From Ideonella aquatica (GTDB taxonomy: Bacteria; Pseudomonadota; Gammaproteobacteria; Burkholderiales; Burkholderiaceae_C): a stretch of DNA of 64,000 nt. The notes below the pieces were generated by a model that saw only the letters and a list, made by a program, of their open reading frames with translations, was not told where the DNA came from and did not search any database. How positions within the stretch are numbered: the stretch's first letter is position 1; each line of letters begins with the position of its first letter. The stretch lies in assembly GCF_018069755.1 (NCBI RefSeq), contig NZ_JAGQDE010000008.1, positions 1 to 64,000 on the forward strand, given 5' to 3'. The translations under genes and the position numbers were made by a program. Of the stretch, positions 28,387 through 36,408 are shown piece after piece.

Positions 28387-29199
28387 TCAGGCGCGGGTTG
28401 GCTGAGGGGCCCGGTGGCGGTCGCGGTAGGCCCGGCAGGCCTGGCCGAAGGCGCCCAGCATGGCCATCGACTGCGGGTTGTCGGCCGCCAACCACTCGGG
28501 GTGCCATTGCACGCACAGGCTGAAGCCCGGCGCGCTGGCCACCGAGAAGGCCTCGACCAGGCCATCGGGCGCACGCGCCTCGACACGCAGGCCCTCGGCC
28601 AGCCGGTTCACCGCCTGGCCATGGACCGAGTTGACGCTGAACTGCGCACCGGCACCGAAGAGGCCAGCCAGATGCCCCCCCGGCTGCACCGTCACCGGGT
28701 GGGCGGCGCCATAGGCCTCGGCCGCGGGCGCGCCTTCGCGGGGGCGGTGGTCGTCGTGGCCGTCCACCTCGTGCACCGCCTGGTGCAGTGAGCCACCCAG
28801 CGCCACATTGGTTTCCTGCGTGCCACGGCAGATGCCGAACAGCGGGATGCCGCGCGCCAGTGCGCGGCGGATCAGCGGCAGGGTCCAACCGTCGCGCAGC
28901 GGATCCAGCGGCAGGGCGGGGTTGTACACCTCTTCGCCGAAATGGCTGGGGTGCACGTTGCTGGGCGAGCCGGTGAGCAGCACGCCGTCGGCCATGTCGA
29001 GCAGGGTATCGATCTCGGCGGCCTCGGCGGCGGGCACCACCAGCGGCAGCGCGCCGGCCAGCCGGACCGCGTCAACGTACTTCTTGCCGGCGATGTGGAA
29101 GGGGTGTTCGCCCAGCACGCGGTTGCAGGCCGGCACCAGCACGACCGGCTTGGTGGCGGGGGTGTCAGGGGGCAGGCTCATGTCGTTCATCGTGCTCAT
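28387..29199 (-). CDS. puuD: Gamma-glutamyl-gamma-aminobutyrate hydrolase (PuuD/SpuA-like)
   Basis: A 270-residue class I glutamine amidotransferase-like hydrolase (peptidase C26) that releases GABA from gamma-glutamyl-GABA. The nucleophile Cys lies in FGICRGTQE (about residue 118) and the catalytic His/Glu in VQWHPEW (about residue 230). ATG 29199 overlaps the puuB stop by 4 bases; further in-frame ATGs occur at 29190 and 29181. It fits the Puu pathway between puuB and puuA. Confidence 0.9.
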   Translation of the reverse strand: MSTMNDMSLPPDTPATKPVVLVPACNRVLGEHPFHIAGKKYVDAVRLAGALPLVVPAAEAAEIDTLLDMADGVLLTGSPSNVHPSHFGEEVYNPALPLDPLRDGWTLPLIRRALARGIPLFGICRGTQETNVALGGSLHQAVHEVDGHDDHRPREGAPAAEAYGAAHPVTVQPGGHLAGLFGAGAQFSVNSVHGQAVNRLAEGLRVEARAPDGLVEAFSVASAPGFSLCVQWHPEWLAADNPQSMAMLGAFGQACRAYRDRHRAPQPTRA

Positions 29200-30491
29200 C
29201 CCAACAGATCACGCAGGCGGTACCAGGCCATGCCCAGCACCAGGGCCGGCGTGCGCAGCAGCCGCCCGCCCGGGAAGGGATGGTGCTTCAGGCGGGCGAA
29301 GACGTCAAAGCGCGAGGCATCGCCGGTCATGGCTTCGGCCACCAGGCGACCGGCCAGGCCGGTCAGCGCCAGGCCATGGCCCGAGAAGCCCTGCAGGTAA
29401 TACAGGTTGCTGCCCAGGCGGCCGAAGTCGGGCGCGCGGTTCATGGTGATGTCGACAAAGCCGCCCCAGGCGAACTCGATCTTCGCGTCGCGCAGCTGCG
29501 GGAAGGTGCCCGCCATGCGCTGGTGCATGCTGGCCGCCAGGTTGGGCGGCGTCATCGTGCTGTAGCTGACGCGGCCGCCGTAGAGCATGCGGTGGTCGTT
29601 GGTGGTGCGGAAGTAGTCGAGCACGAAGTTGGTGTCGCACACCGCCGAGCGGCTGGGCACCAGCGAGTCGGCCAGACCGCTGTCCAGGGTCTCGGTGCAG
29701 ACGATGTAGGTGCCGACCGGCATGATGCGCGGCTCGAGCTGCGGCGCCACGCCCTGCAGGTAGACATTGCCGGCCAGCAGCACTTGGCGCGCCCGGACCT
29801 GGCCCTGTGCGGTGCTCAGGCTGACGACCTCGCCCGGCTGCAGTGCGGTGACCGGGCTGTCCTCATGGATGCGCACGCCCGCGGCCGCTGCGGCACGGGC
29901 GATGCCCAGCGCGTACTTCAGCGGGTGCAGGTGGCCGGAGCGCGGATCGTGCAGACCGCTGTGGTAGCGCGGGCTGGCGATCCAGTCCTGGATGGCCGAT
30001 GGGGCCACCAGCGTGAACTGCGCACCGTAGACACGCGCCATGCGATCGGCCCAGGCGGCCAGCGCCGCGCCCTTGCCGGCCGACGTGGCCACGCCCAGGT
30101 AGCCATCGCGCCAGTCGCAGTCGATGGCGTGCTCGGCAATGCGCTGGCGCAGCAGATCGAGCGCCTCAATCGACATGTCCCACACGCGCCGGGCGTCATC
30201 CAGGCCCAGTTGGGCCTCGATGGTCTCCTGGTCGCAGGCCAGGCCGTGGATCGCCTGGCCGCCGTTGCGGCCGCTGGCGCCCCAGCCGACCTGGCGGGCC
30301 TCCAGCAGCACCACCTGTCGGCCGCGCCGTGCCAGGTCCAGCGCCGCGCACAGGCCGGCCAGACCGCCGCCGACGATGGCGACATCACAGTCGACCGCAC
30401 CCTGCAGGGCAGGAAAGGTCTGGGTGCGCGGGGCGGTGGCAGCGTAGTAGGACTGCCGGGCAAGATCGCGGTCGACGCTCAGGAAACTCAT
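29196..30491 (-). CDS. puuB: Gamma-glutamylputrescine oxidase-like FAD enzyme (PuuB-type)
   Basis: A 431-residue FAD-dependent amine oxidase of the DAO family. The ADP-binding motif GGGLAGL lies near residue 40, followed by LLEARQVGWGASGRNGG, the usual second FAD contact, and a C-terminal GFSGHGLALTGLAGRL block. In the Puu pathway this enzyme oxidises gamma-glutamylputrescine to the aldehyde, giving hydrogen peroxide. It is the first gene of the minus-strand operon, divergent from the Lrp-type regulator with 210 bases between starts. Its stop overlaps puuD. Confidence 0.88.
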   Translation of the reverse strand: MSFLSVDRDLARQSYYAATAPRTQTFPALQGAVDCDVAIVGGGLAGLCAALDLARRGRQVVLLEARQVGWGASGRNGGQAIHGLACDQETIEAQLGLDDARRVWDMSIEALDLLRQRIAEHAIDCDWRDGYLGVATSAGKGAALAAWADRMARVYGAQFTLVAPSAIQDWIASPRYHSGLHDPRSGHLHPLKYALGIARAAAAAGVRIHEDSPVTALQPGEVVSLSTAQGQVRARQVLLAGNVYLQGVAPQLEPRIMPVGTYIVCTETLDSGLADSLVPSRSAVCDTNFVLDYFRTTNDHRMLYGGRVSYSTMTPPNLAASMHQRMAGTFPQLRDAKIEFAWGGFVDITMNRAPDFGRLGSNLYYLQGFSGHGLALTGLAGRLVAEAMTGDASRFDVFARLKHHPFPGGRLLRTPALVLGMAWYRLRDLLG

Positions 30492-30617
30492 ACGTTATGC
30501 GCTAGGCAAGCCCTCTGGCGGTGATGTTCTCTATCGAGCAAGCTTCAGACCAACAAGATCATTGCCGATCAGTCTGCTGCCCCGAAAAATCGTTGGAAGG
30601 CAGTGTAGGCGCCGGCA

Positions 30618-30636
30618 CGCGCAATGTGCTTGCGCG
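30618..30636. promoter_or_regulatory. Candidate operator: inverted repeat between puuB and Lrp-type gene
   Basis: A perfect 7-base inverted repeat, CGCGCAA-N5-TTGCGCG, sits in the divergent intergenic region, about 130 bases upstream of puuB and 65 bases upstream of the regulator. A second GCGCAA half-site occurs at 30661-30666. Its position and symmetry fit a binding site for the adjacent regulator; no binding evidence is available. Confidence 0.45.
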
Positions 30637-30682
30637 CCGACCCCGGAGGAACCCGGTCTGGCGCAATTTCATGCGAGGATCT

Positions 30683-30697
30683 GTGCGAAGATCGCAC
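30683..30697. promoter_or_regulatory. Candidate autoregulatory dyad at the Lrp-type gene start
   Basis: GTGCGA-N3-TCGCAC (30683-30688 and 30692-30697) ends 4 bases before the regulator ATG at 30702. It is flanked by ATGCGA copies on both sides (30671 and 30702). Several phased short sites like this are typical of Lrp/AsnC regulators that wrap DNA. It also overlaps the place of the ribosome site. Confidence 0.35.
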
Positions 30698-30701
30698 GAT
30701 C

Positions 30702-31181
30702 ATGCGAAGCAGCTCCCCCCGCCTGCAATTGGATGCGATTGACCGGGCCATCCTGACCCAGTTGCAGCACAACGGAAAGCTCTCCAATGTGGAGCTCGCG
30801 CAGCGGGTCCACCTGTCGCCATCCGCCTGTCTGCGGCGCGTGAAGCAGCTGGAGGAGGCGGGCGTGATCGCCCAGACGGTGGCGCTGCTGAACCCCAAGG
30901 CGGTGGGCCAGCACGGCACCAGCTTCACGATCATCAACCTCGAGTCGATGACCAACAGCCTGCTCGAAGCCTTCGAGCAGGCGGTGCGCGACGAGCCGCA
31001 GATCCTGGACTGCTATTACCTGACCGGCTCGAACGACTACATGATCCGCTTCACCTACCGGGACGCGGAAGACCTGGAGCGCTTCCACACCCAGGTGCTG
31101 ATGCGCCTGCCAGGCGTGGAGCGGTCGAACTCGATGCTGGTGCTGCGCACCGTCAAGAAGACCACCGCGCTGCCGCTGTAG
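30702..31181 (+). CDS. Lrp/AsnC family transcriptional regulator
   Basis: A 159-residue regulator with an N-terminal winged helix-turn-helix (LSNVELAQRVHLSPSACLRRVKQLEEAGVI, given here in part: LAQRVHLSPSACLRR) and a C-terminal RAM/ligand-binding domain containing YYLTGSNDYM. ATG 30702 gives the normal Lrp length and start (RLQLDAIDRAIL); an upstream start at 30624 would add an unusual 26 residues that overlap the operator-like repeats. It is divergent from the polyamine operon, so it probably senses a polyamine or a breakdown product and controls puuB onward and itself. Confidence 0.9.
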   Translation: MRSSSPRLQLDAIDRAILTQLQHNGKLSNVELAQRVHLSPSACLRRVKQLEEAGVIAQTVALLNPKAVGQHGTSFTIINLESMTNSLLEAFEQAVRDEPQILDCYYLTGSNDYMIRFTYRDAEDLERFHTQVLMRLPGVERSNSMLVLRTVKKTTALPL

Positions 31182-31211
31182 CGCGGCGGCGCGGGCGCTG
31201 GCTCAGACCAT

Positions 31212-31757
31212 TCAGCCGGCGTAGGCGCGGCGCTGCTCGGCCAGGCGGCGGCCCAGGCCGTCCACCTCATCCGACAGCGCACGGCGCGCCTGCGGGTAGA
31301 TCAGCGACTCCTCGAGCGCGATGTGGTCATGGTAGAGGGCTGTGAACACCTCAACCCCGGCGCGCAGCGCATCCAGGTCATACCAGCTGTAGCCGTCGGC
31401 CACGGCCGAGAGCTGCAGCGCCAGCTCGCGCCAGTCCTCTTCCAGCCAGCCATGGTCCAGCTGCAGGCGCTGGACGTGGCGCACCAGCTCCAGGTCCTGA
31501 CCGGCCAGCAACGGCGGGAATACGGTGCGCTCCTCGTCGCGGTGGTGGTCGTGGGCTTCGGTCTCGAAGAAGCGCATCACCGCCGCGGCCATCTCGCGCG
31601 CGGGTGCGTCGACGCTGTGGCGCTCCAGGTGATCGATCAGCCGGTTCAGCACCTGCAGGTGTTCGATCACCCGGGCATGGCAGGCATCAAGCGCCTCGAA
31701 CGGAGCGAGGCGGGCCTGCAGCTGACGCTGCAGTTCGGGGGTCAGGGCCTGGGCCAT
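31212..31757 (-). CDS. Hemerythrin-like HHE domain protein
   Basis: A 181-residue all-helical protein with the ligand pattern of a hemerythrin-like di-iron site: His in CHARVIEHL (about residue 27), HDHHRDEE (about 77-84), LDHGWLEEDW and YHDHIALEE. Such proteins bind oxygen, NO or iron, or help repair iron centres. ATG 31757 follows GGAGGA. It is convergent with the Lrp-type gene (30 bases) and lies downstream of the agmatinase pseudogene; there is no operon partner. Confidence 0.85.
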   Translation of the reverse strand: MAQALTPELQRQLQARLAPFEALDACHARVIEHLQVLNRLIDHLERHSVDAPAREMAAAVMRFFETEAHDHHRDEERTVFPPLLAGQDLELVRHVQRLQLDHGWLEEDWRELALQLSAVADGYSWYDLDALRAGVEVFTALYHDHIALEESLIYPQARRALSDEVDGLGRRLAEQRRAYAG

Positions 31758-31855
31758 GGCGGGATCCTCCGGCGACGTTGCGATGGCCCATTCTTCGGGT
31801 CCGATCAGGTGTCGCCCTTGTCCGATGTCAAAGGCCCTCGGGGCTGTTGCGCGCC

Positions 31856-31892
31856 GCGCCGCTCTGGTGCGCGGGTTGCACCAGGGCGGCGC
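31856..31892. repeat. Hairpin-forming inverted repeat
   Basis: Two 15-base arms (31856-31870 and 31878-31892, one mismatch that would be a G-U pair in RNA) enclose a 7-base loop. The repeat sits between the agmatinase pseudogene stop and the hemerythrin gene. There is no T-run on either side, so it is not a classical terminator. It could be a remnant of the old gene's 3' end. Confidence 0.4.
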
Positions 31893-31920
31893 AGCGCGGC
31901 ACCAGCCTGGTTCGTCCGGT

Positions 31921-32626
31921 CTACAGCCCGGCCAGGCGCCGCTGCCCGCACAGCCAGGTCCACACCGCATGGGCGGCGGCCAGGCTGCTCAGCTCGGCGT
32001 GGTCGCAGGGCGGCGCCACCTCGACGCAGTCCATGCCGACACAGGGCAGTGCACACAGCTCCTCGACCAGGGTCAGCAACTGGCTGCTGCACAGGCCGCC
32101 CGGCTCGGGCGTGCCGGTGCCCGGGGCAAAGGCCGGATCCAGGCAGTCGATGTCCAGGCTCAGGTACAGCGGCGGTCGGCCCCGCGCTTCCCAGCGCTGG
32201 CGGATGGCCTGGACCACGGGCGCCAGGGCCGCTGGGCTCGCCGAAGTGGTCGTCCCAGGTGTCGCAGTGGGCCTCGAAGTGCACCACCGCCAGCGGCTGG
32301 CCGAGGTGCGCACGGTAGGCGCGCAGCAGCGGCAGCATGATCGAGTGGTCACCGTCCAGCCAGGCCATGCGGTGACGCTGCAGCAGCGCCGGCAGCTGCG
32401 GCATCAGCGCGGCGCGCATGCCTTACAGGCTGGTGTGGGGCAGCGGCAGGTCGCCCGCATCGGCCGGCACACCATCCAGGTCCAGGCCAAACAAGGGGTG
32501 GGTGCCATCGCACAGCATGTGGCTGGCCTGGCGGATGGCGGCGGGCGCGAAGCGGGCGCCGGGGCTGGGCACCGGAGCGAGTGTCGGCAGGGCGCAGGGC
32601 ATCCCGATGGTCTGCGTGTTTACCAT
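31921..32626 (-). pseudogene. Decayed agmatinase/arginase-family gene
   Basis: Remains of a ureohydrolase, the family that turns agmatine into putrescine plus urea. Reading down from ATG 32626, the N-terminal part shows GARFAPAAIRQAS and ADAGDLPL, then an in-frame TAA at 32423-32425. The same frame resumes with WLDGDHSI (normally GGDHS) and [15 protein letters not shown] (normally HFDAHCDTW, so a metal-ligand Asp is changed). At about 32230 the frame shifts and roughly 70 expected residues are missing. The next frame then gives [25 protein letters not shown], given here in part as [13 protein letters not shown], up to the TAG at 31921. Only about 235 codons remain of about 315. A nonsense codon, a frameshift, a deletion and altered ligands make function very unlikely. 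Confidence 0.85.
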
Positions 32627-32685
32627 GACGAAATGGGGATTGCGCGATGTGAAATGCGGGGATGCTGCAGCGCCGCAAAATTTCT

Positions 32686-32699
32686 CATTTTGGAAAATG
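32686..32699. promoter_or_regulatory. Candidate operator upstream of aceA
   Basis: A perfect 14-base dyad, CATTTT-GG-AAAATG, lies about 45 bases upstream of the proposed aceA -35 box. It is framed by CCGCA (32672-32676) and TGCGG (32698-32702). The region is much richer in A/T than its surroundings. It could bind a regulator of acetate or fatty-acid use, but the protein is unknown. Confidence 0.4.
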
Positions 32700-32742
32700 C
32701 GGTTCCACACTGCGATACGTCGCTTCTAAGCTGTTGTTTTTA

Positions 32743-32770
32743 TTGAAATGAAAAAGTAGTCTTATATAAG
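32743..32770 (+). promoter_or_regulatory. Candidate sigma-70 promoter of aceA
   Basis: TTGAAA (32743-32748) and TATAAG (32765-32770) are separated by 16 bases, about 80 bases upstream of the aceA ATG. The -10 lies inside a perfect palindrome, GTCTTATATAAGAC (32759-32772), so a repressor bound there would block polymerase. Confidence 0.5.
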
Positions 32771-32852
32771 ACACAAGTGTTCGCGCAAGCCCGGCTCGCG
32801 GTAAGCTAGGCGCCATCTTGATCCTCACTTCCCCCCTGCCAGGAGAGCTTAG

Positions 32853-34169
32853 ATGACCCGACTGACCCGCGAACAACAGATCGCCGCCCTCGAGAAGGAC
32901 TGGGCCGAGAACCCCCGCTGGAAGCTCGTCAAGCGCGGCTACAGCGCCGCTGACGTGGTGCGCCTGCGCGGCAGCCTGCAGCCCGAGTACACGCTGGCCC
33001 AGCGCGGTGCCGAGAAGCTGTGGGAGAAGGTCAACGGCGGCGCCAAGAAGGGCTACGTCAACGCCTTCGGCGCGATCACCGCCGGTCAGGCCATGCAACA
33101 GGCCAAGGCCGGCCTGGAAGCCGTGTACCTGTCGGGCTGGCAGGTCGCTGCCGACGGCAACACCAGCGAAACCATGTACCCCGACCAGTCGCTCTACGCG
33201 TACGACTCGGTGCCCACCATGGTCCGCCGCATCAACAACACCTTCAAGCGTGCCGACGAGATCCAGTGGAGCCGTGGCATCAACCCGGGCGACGAGCAGT
33301 TCGTCGACTACTTCCTGCCGATCGTCGCTGACGCGGAAGCCGGTTTCGGCGGCGTGCTCAACGCCTTCGAGCTGATGAAGAACATGATCGCCGCGGGCGC
33401 TGCCGGCGTGCACTTCGAAGACCAGCTGGCCGCTGTCAAGAAGTGCGGCCACATGGGTGGCAAGGTGCTGGTCCCGACCCAGGAAGCCATCGAGAAGCTG
33501 ATCGCCGCGCGCTTTGCCGCCGACGTCATGGGCGTGCCGACCATCGTGCTGGCCCGCACCGACGCCGAGGCCGCCAACCTGATCACTAGCGACCACGACG
33601 CCAATGACAAGCCCTTCCTGACCGGCGAGCGCACCCAAGAGGGCTTCTACCGCGTCAAGAACGGTCTGGAGCAGGCCATCAGCCGTGGCGTGGCCTACGC
33701 GCCCTACGCCGACCTGGTGTGGTGCGAGACCGGCGTGCCCGACATCGGCTTCGCCCGCGAGTTCGCGCAGGCCGTGCACGCCGCCTGCCCGGGCAAGCTG
33801 CTGAGCTACAACTGCTCGCCCTCGTTCAACTGGAAGAAGAACCTGGACGACAAGCAGATCGCCTCGTTCCAGGAAGACCTCTCGGCGCTGGGCTACAAGT
33901 ACCAGTTCATCACGCTGGCCGGCATCCACATCAACTGGTACAACACCTTCCAGTTCGCCCACGACTACGCCCGCGGCGAAGGCATGAAGCACTACGTGAA
34001 CCAGGTGCAGGAGCCCGAATTCGCGGCCCGCGACCGCGGCTACACCTTCGTGTCGCACCAGCAGGAAGTCGGCGCCGGCTACTTCGACGACGTGACCACC
34101 GTCATCCAGGGCGGCTCGTCCAGCGTCAAGGCGCTGACCGGCTCGACCGAGGAAGAGCAGTTCCACTGA
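32853..34169 (+). CDS. aceA: Isocitrate lyase
   Basis: Isocitrate lyase cleaves isocitrate into glyoxylate and succinate, the entry step of the glyoxylate shunt used on acetate, fatty acids and C2 units. The 438-residue protein is full length for the short bacterial form. The catalytic Cys lies in KKCGHMGGK (about residues 191-199), and the Mg-site segments DAEAGFGG and HFEDQ precede it. NCSPSFNW is the conserved C-terminal active-site block. ATG 32853 follows AGGAG. It has its own candidate promoter and a strong terminator, so it is probably monocistronic. Malate synthase is not in the window. Confidence 0.97.
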   Translation: MTRLTREQQIAALEKDWAENPRWKLVKRGYSAADVVRLRGSLQPEYTLAQRGAEKLWEKVNGGAKKGYVNAFGAITAGQAMQQAKAGLEAVYLSGWQVAADGNTSETMYPDQSLYAYDSVPTMVRRINNTFKRADEIQWSRGINPGDEQFVDYFLPIVADAEAGFGGVLNAFELMKNMIAAGAAGVHFEDQLAAVKKCGHMGGKVLVPTQEAIEKLIAARFAADVMGVPTIVLARTDAEAANLITSDHDANDKPFLTGERTQEGFYRVKNGLEQAISRGVAYAPYADLVWCETGVPDIGFAREFAQAVHAACPGKLLSYNCSPSFNWKKNLDDKQIASFQEDLSALGYKYQFITLAGIHINWYNTFQFAHDYARGEGMKHYVNQVQEPEFAARDRGYTFVSHQQEVGAGYFDDVTTVIQGGSSSVKALTGSTEEEQFH

Positions 34170-34208
34170 TCGGATGAAAGTCGCCCGCCGACCGCGGGCG
34201 CACCTCGG

Positions 34209-34239
34209 GCCCGGCCGCCACCAGCGGCCGGGCTTTTTT
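34209..34239 (+). terminator. Intrinsic terminator of aceA
   Basis: A perfect 10-base stem (34209-34218 with 34224-34233, 5-base loop) is followed by six T (34234-34239). A smaller 7-base hairpin (34182-34188 with 34194-34200) lies just before it. Confidence 0.88.
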
Positions 34240-34249
34240 CATGGGCGAC

Positions 34250-35398
34250 TCACAGCGAGGCGTGCAGCATCGCGCGGTACTCGTCGGCCGTGGCCACGCG
34301 CGGGTTGGTGCCGTGGCAATGGTCGGCCATCGCGCCGGTGATCACGCGGTCGAACAGCTCCGGCGTCACGCCCAGCGCGCCCAGACCGCTGGGCAGGCCC
34401 AGGCGGGCGTTCAGTTCACGAACGGCCTCGGCCAGCTCGGTGCCCTGGCTGTCACAGCCCGGCAGGCCGATGGCCTGCGCCATGCGCTGCAGCCGCCGCT
34501 CGCGCTGGATGCTGTCGGCATCGGCATTGAAGCGGATCACGGCCGGCAGAAACATCGCGTTGAGCGTGCCGTGGTGCAGGCGCGGGTTCACGCCACCCAG
34601 GCTGTGGCTCAGGCTGTGCACCGCACCCAGGCCTTTCTGGAAGGCCATCGCGCCCTGCATGCTGGCGCTCATCATCTGCCAGCGCGCCTCGCGGTCCTGG
34701 CCGTCGCGGGTGGCGCGCTCGATGTGCGCCCAGCCGCGCGCCAGGCCATCCAGGGCGATGCCATCGGCGGGGGGGTTCACGGCGGCGGCCATGAAGGTCT
34801 CGAAGCAATGGGCCAGCGCGTCCATGCCGGTGGCGGCGGTCAGCGCGGGCGGCAGGCCCAGCGTCAGCGCCGGGTCCAGCAGCGCAGCCTTGGGCAGCAG
34901 CAACCAGCTGTGGAAGCCCAGCTTGCGGCCATCGTCAACGATGATGATGGCGCCGCGCGCCACCTCGCTGCCGGTGCCGGCGGTGGTGGGCACGGCGATC
35001 AGAGGCGCCACGCGGTCGGTGATCTTTGGGCTGCCGCCCTCGATCGTGGCGTAGGTCTTCAGCGGGCCCTCGTGGGTGGCGGCAATCGCCACGCCCTTGG
35101 CCAGGTCGATGCTGGAGCCGCCGCCCACGGCGATCAGGCCGTCGCAGCCCTCATCGCGGTACTGGGCAACGGCGGCGCGCACCGCGGCCTCGGTGGGGTT
35201 GGAGGGCGTGCGGTCGAACACCGCGTTTGGCAGGTTGCCCAGCGCGGCCAGGGCCTGGTCCAGCACGCCGGCAGCGCGCACGCCGGGGTCGGTCACCACC
35301 AGTGGGCGGCGGATGCCGATGCGGGCGCACTCGGCAGGCAGTTGGGCGACCACGCCGAAGTCGATGTCGATCTGGGTGAGGTACAGAATGCGGGCCAT
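34250..35398 (-). CDS. Iron-containing alcohol dehydrogenase
   Basis: A 382-residue member of the type III (iron-dependent) alcohol dehydrogenases. It shows the NAD-binding GGGSSIDLAKG motif (about residue 95), PTTAGTGSE and the metal-ligand region GMDALAHCFE together with HSLSHSLGG and HHGTLNA, which hold the conserved Asp/His ligands. The ATG at 35398 lacks a clear ribosome site, so the start is less certain; homologues also begin near this position. Substrate unknown. It is convergent with aceA and divergent from the esterase gene. Confidence 0.87.
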   Translation of the reverse strand: MARILYLTQIDIDFGVVAQLPAECARIGIRRPLVVTDPGVRAAGVLDQALAALGNLPNAVFDRTPSNPTEAAVRAAVAQYRDEGCDGLIAVGGGSSIDLAKGVAIAATHEGPLKTYATIEGGSPKITDRVAPLIAVPTTAGTGSEVARGAIIIVDDGRKLGFHSWLLLPKAALLDPALTLGLPPALTAATGMDALAHCFETFMAAAVNPPADGIALDGLARGWAHIERATRDGQDREARWQMMSASMQGAMAFQKGLGAVHSLSHSLGGVNPRLHHGTLNAMFLPAVIRFNADADSIQRERRLQRMAQAIGLPGCDSQGTELAEAVRELNARLGLPSGLGALGVTPELFDRVITGAMADHCHGTNPRVATADEYRAMLHASL

Positions 35399-35466
35399 GA
35401 CGGAGTTCGGGAGGGAGGAGGGCACAGTATGCTCAGGCCTGCGCCTGTGTGCCCCCGAGACTTTCC

Positions 35467-36408
35467 TTGAGTACCCACCTGCTGACGCCGGCCATGGCCG
35501 GCATCCTGGAGCGGATCCAGCGCGCCAAGCGCCCGCCCTTCCACAGCCTGTCGCCCGTTGAGGCCCGGCGCGCCTACGTGGCTGGCGCCGAGGTGCTGGA
35601 GCCCCCGCGCGCGCCGCTGCCGCGGGTGGCGGATCTGCAGGTGCCGGGCGCTGGCGGGGCGATGCTGGCGGCGCGCCTGTATGCCCCGTCTGCTGAGCGC
35701 CTGCCATTGCTGCTGTACCTGCACGGTGGCGGCTTCGTCATCGGTGGCCTGGAGACGCACGACAGCCTGTGCCGTCAACTGGCACTGCGCAGCGGCGGGG
35801 CGGTGCTGTCGCTGGACTACCGGCTGGCGCCCGAGCACCGCTTTCCCACGGCGGTGGACGATGCCTTCAGCACGCTGCGCTGGCTGATCGAGGGCGGCGC
35901 CCACCGACTGGGGCTGGACAGCAGCCGCGTGGCCGTGGGTGGCGACAGCGCCGGCGGCACGCTGTCGGCGGTGTGCGCGCTGCAGGCCCGTGACGCCGGC
36001 CTGCCGCTGGCGCTGCAGTTGCTGATCACGCCCGGCACCACGGCGCATGCCGACACCGGCTCGCACGCGCTGTTCGCCAATGGCTTTTTGCTGGATGCGG
36101 CGGCGATCGCCTGGTTCTTCGACCACTACATCGACCGCCACCACCGCAGCGACTGGCGTTTCGCGCCGCTGCTGGCGCCGGACGTGGACGGCGTGGCCCC
36201 GGCCTGCGTGCTGCTGGCCGAGTGCGATCCGCTGGTCGATGAAGGCCTGGCCTATGCCGACCGGCTGCGCCTGGCTGGCGTGCCGGTCGAGCTGGAGCTC
36301 TACCGGGGCCTGACCCACGACTTCATCAAGATGGGCCGCGTGCTGAAGGAGGCCGCCCTGGCCCAGCAGGCCGCGGCCGATGCCCTGCGAAAGGCCTGGA
36401 CCGCATGA
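35467..36408 (+). CDS. Alpha/beta hydrolase, hormone-sensitive-lipase type esterase
   Basis: A 313-residue esterase of the HSL (bacterial family IV) type. It has the oxyanion motif LHGGGFVIGG (about residues 78-87), the nucleophile in GDSAGG, a likely acid in AECDPLVDEG and the His in THDF, so the triad is complete. The most likely start is TTG 35467, giving MSTHLLTPAM as in homologues; GTG 35449 is an alternative. The stop overlaps the next ATG (36405-36408). Confidence 0.85.
   Translation: MSTHLLTPAMAGILERIQRAKRPPFHSLSPVEARRAYVAGAEVLEPPRAPLPRVADLQVPGAGGAMLAARLYAPSAERLPLLLYLHGGGFVIGGLETHDSLCRQLALRSGGAVLSLDYRLAPEHRFPTAVDDAFSTLRWLIEGGAHRLGLDSSRVAVGGDSAGGTLSAVCALQARDAGLPLALQLLITPGTTAHADTGSHALFANGFLLDAAAIAWFFDHYIDRHHRSDWRFAPLLAPDVDGVAPACVLLAECDPLVDEGLAYADRLRLAGVPVELELYRGLTHDFIKMGRVLKEAALAQQAAADALRKAWTA

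Noticed and set aside
32685-34166. Open frame (493 codons) opposite aceA
   Set aside because: aceA is certain; the reverse frame has no recognisable domain and runs into the AT-rich promoter.
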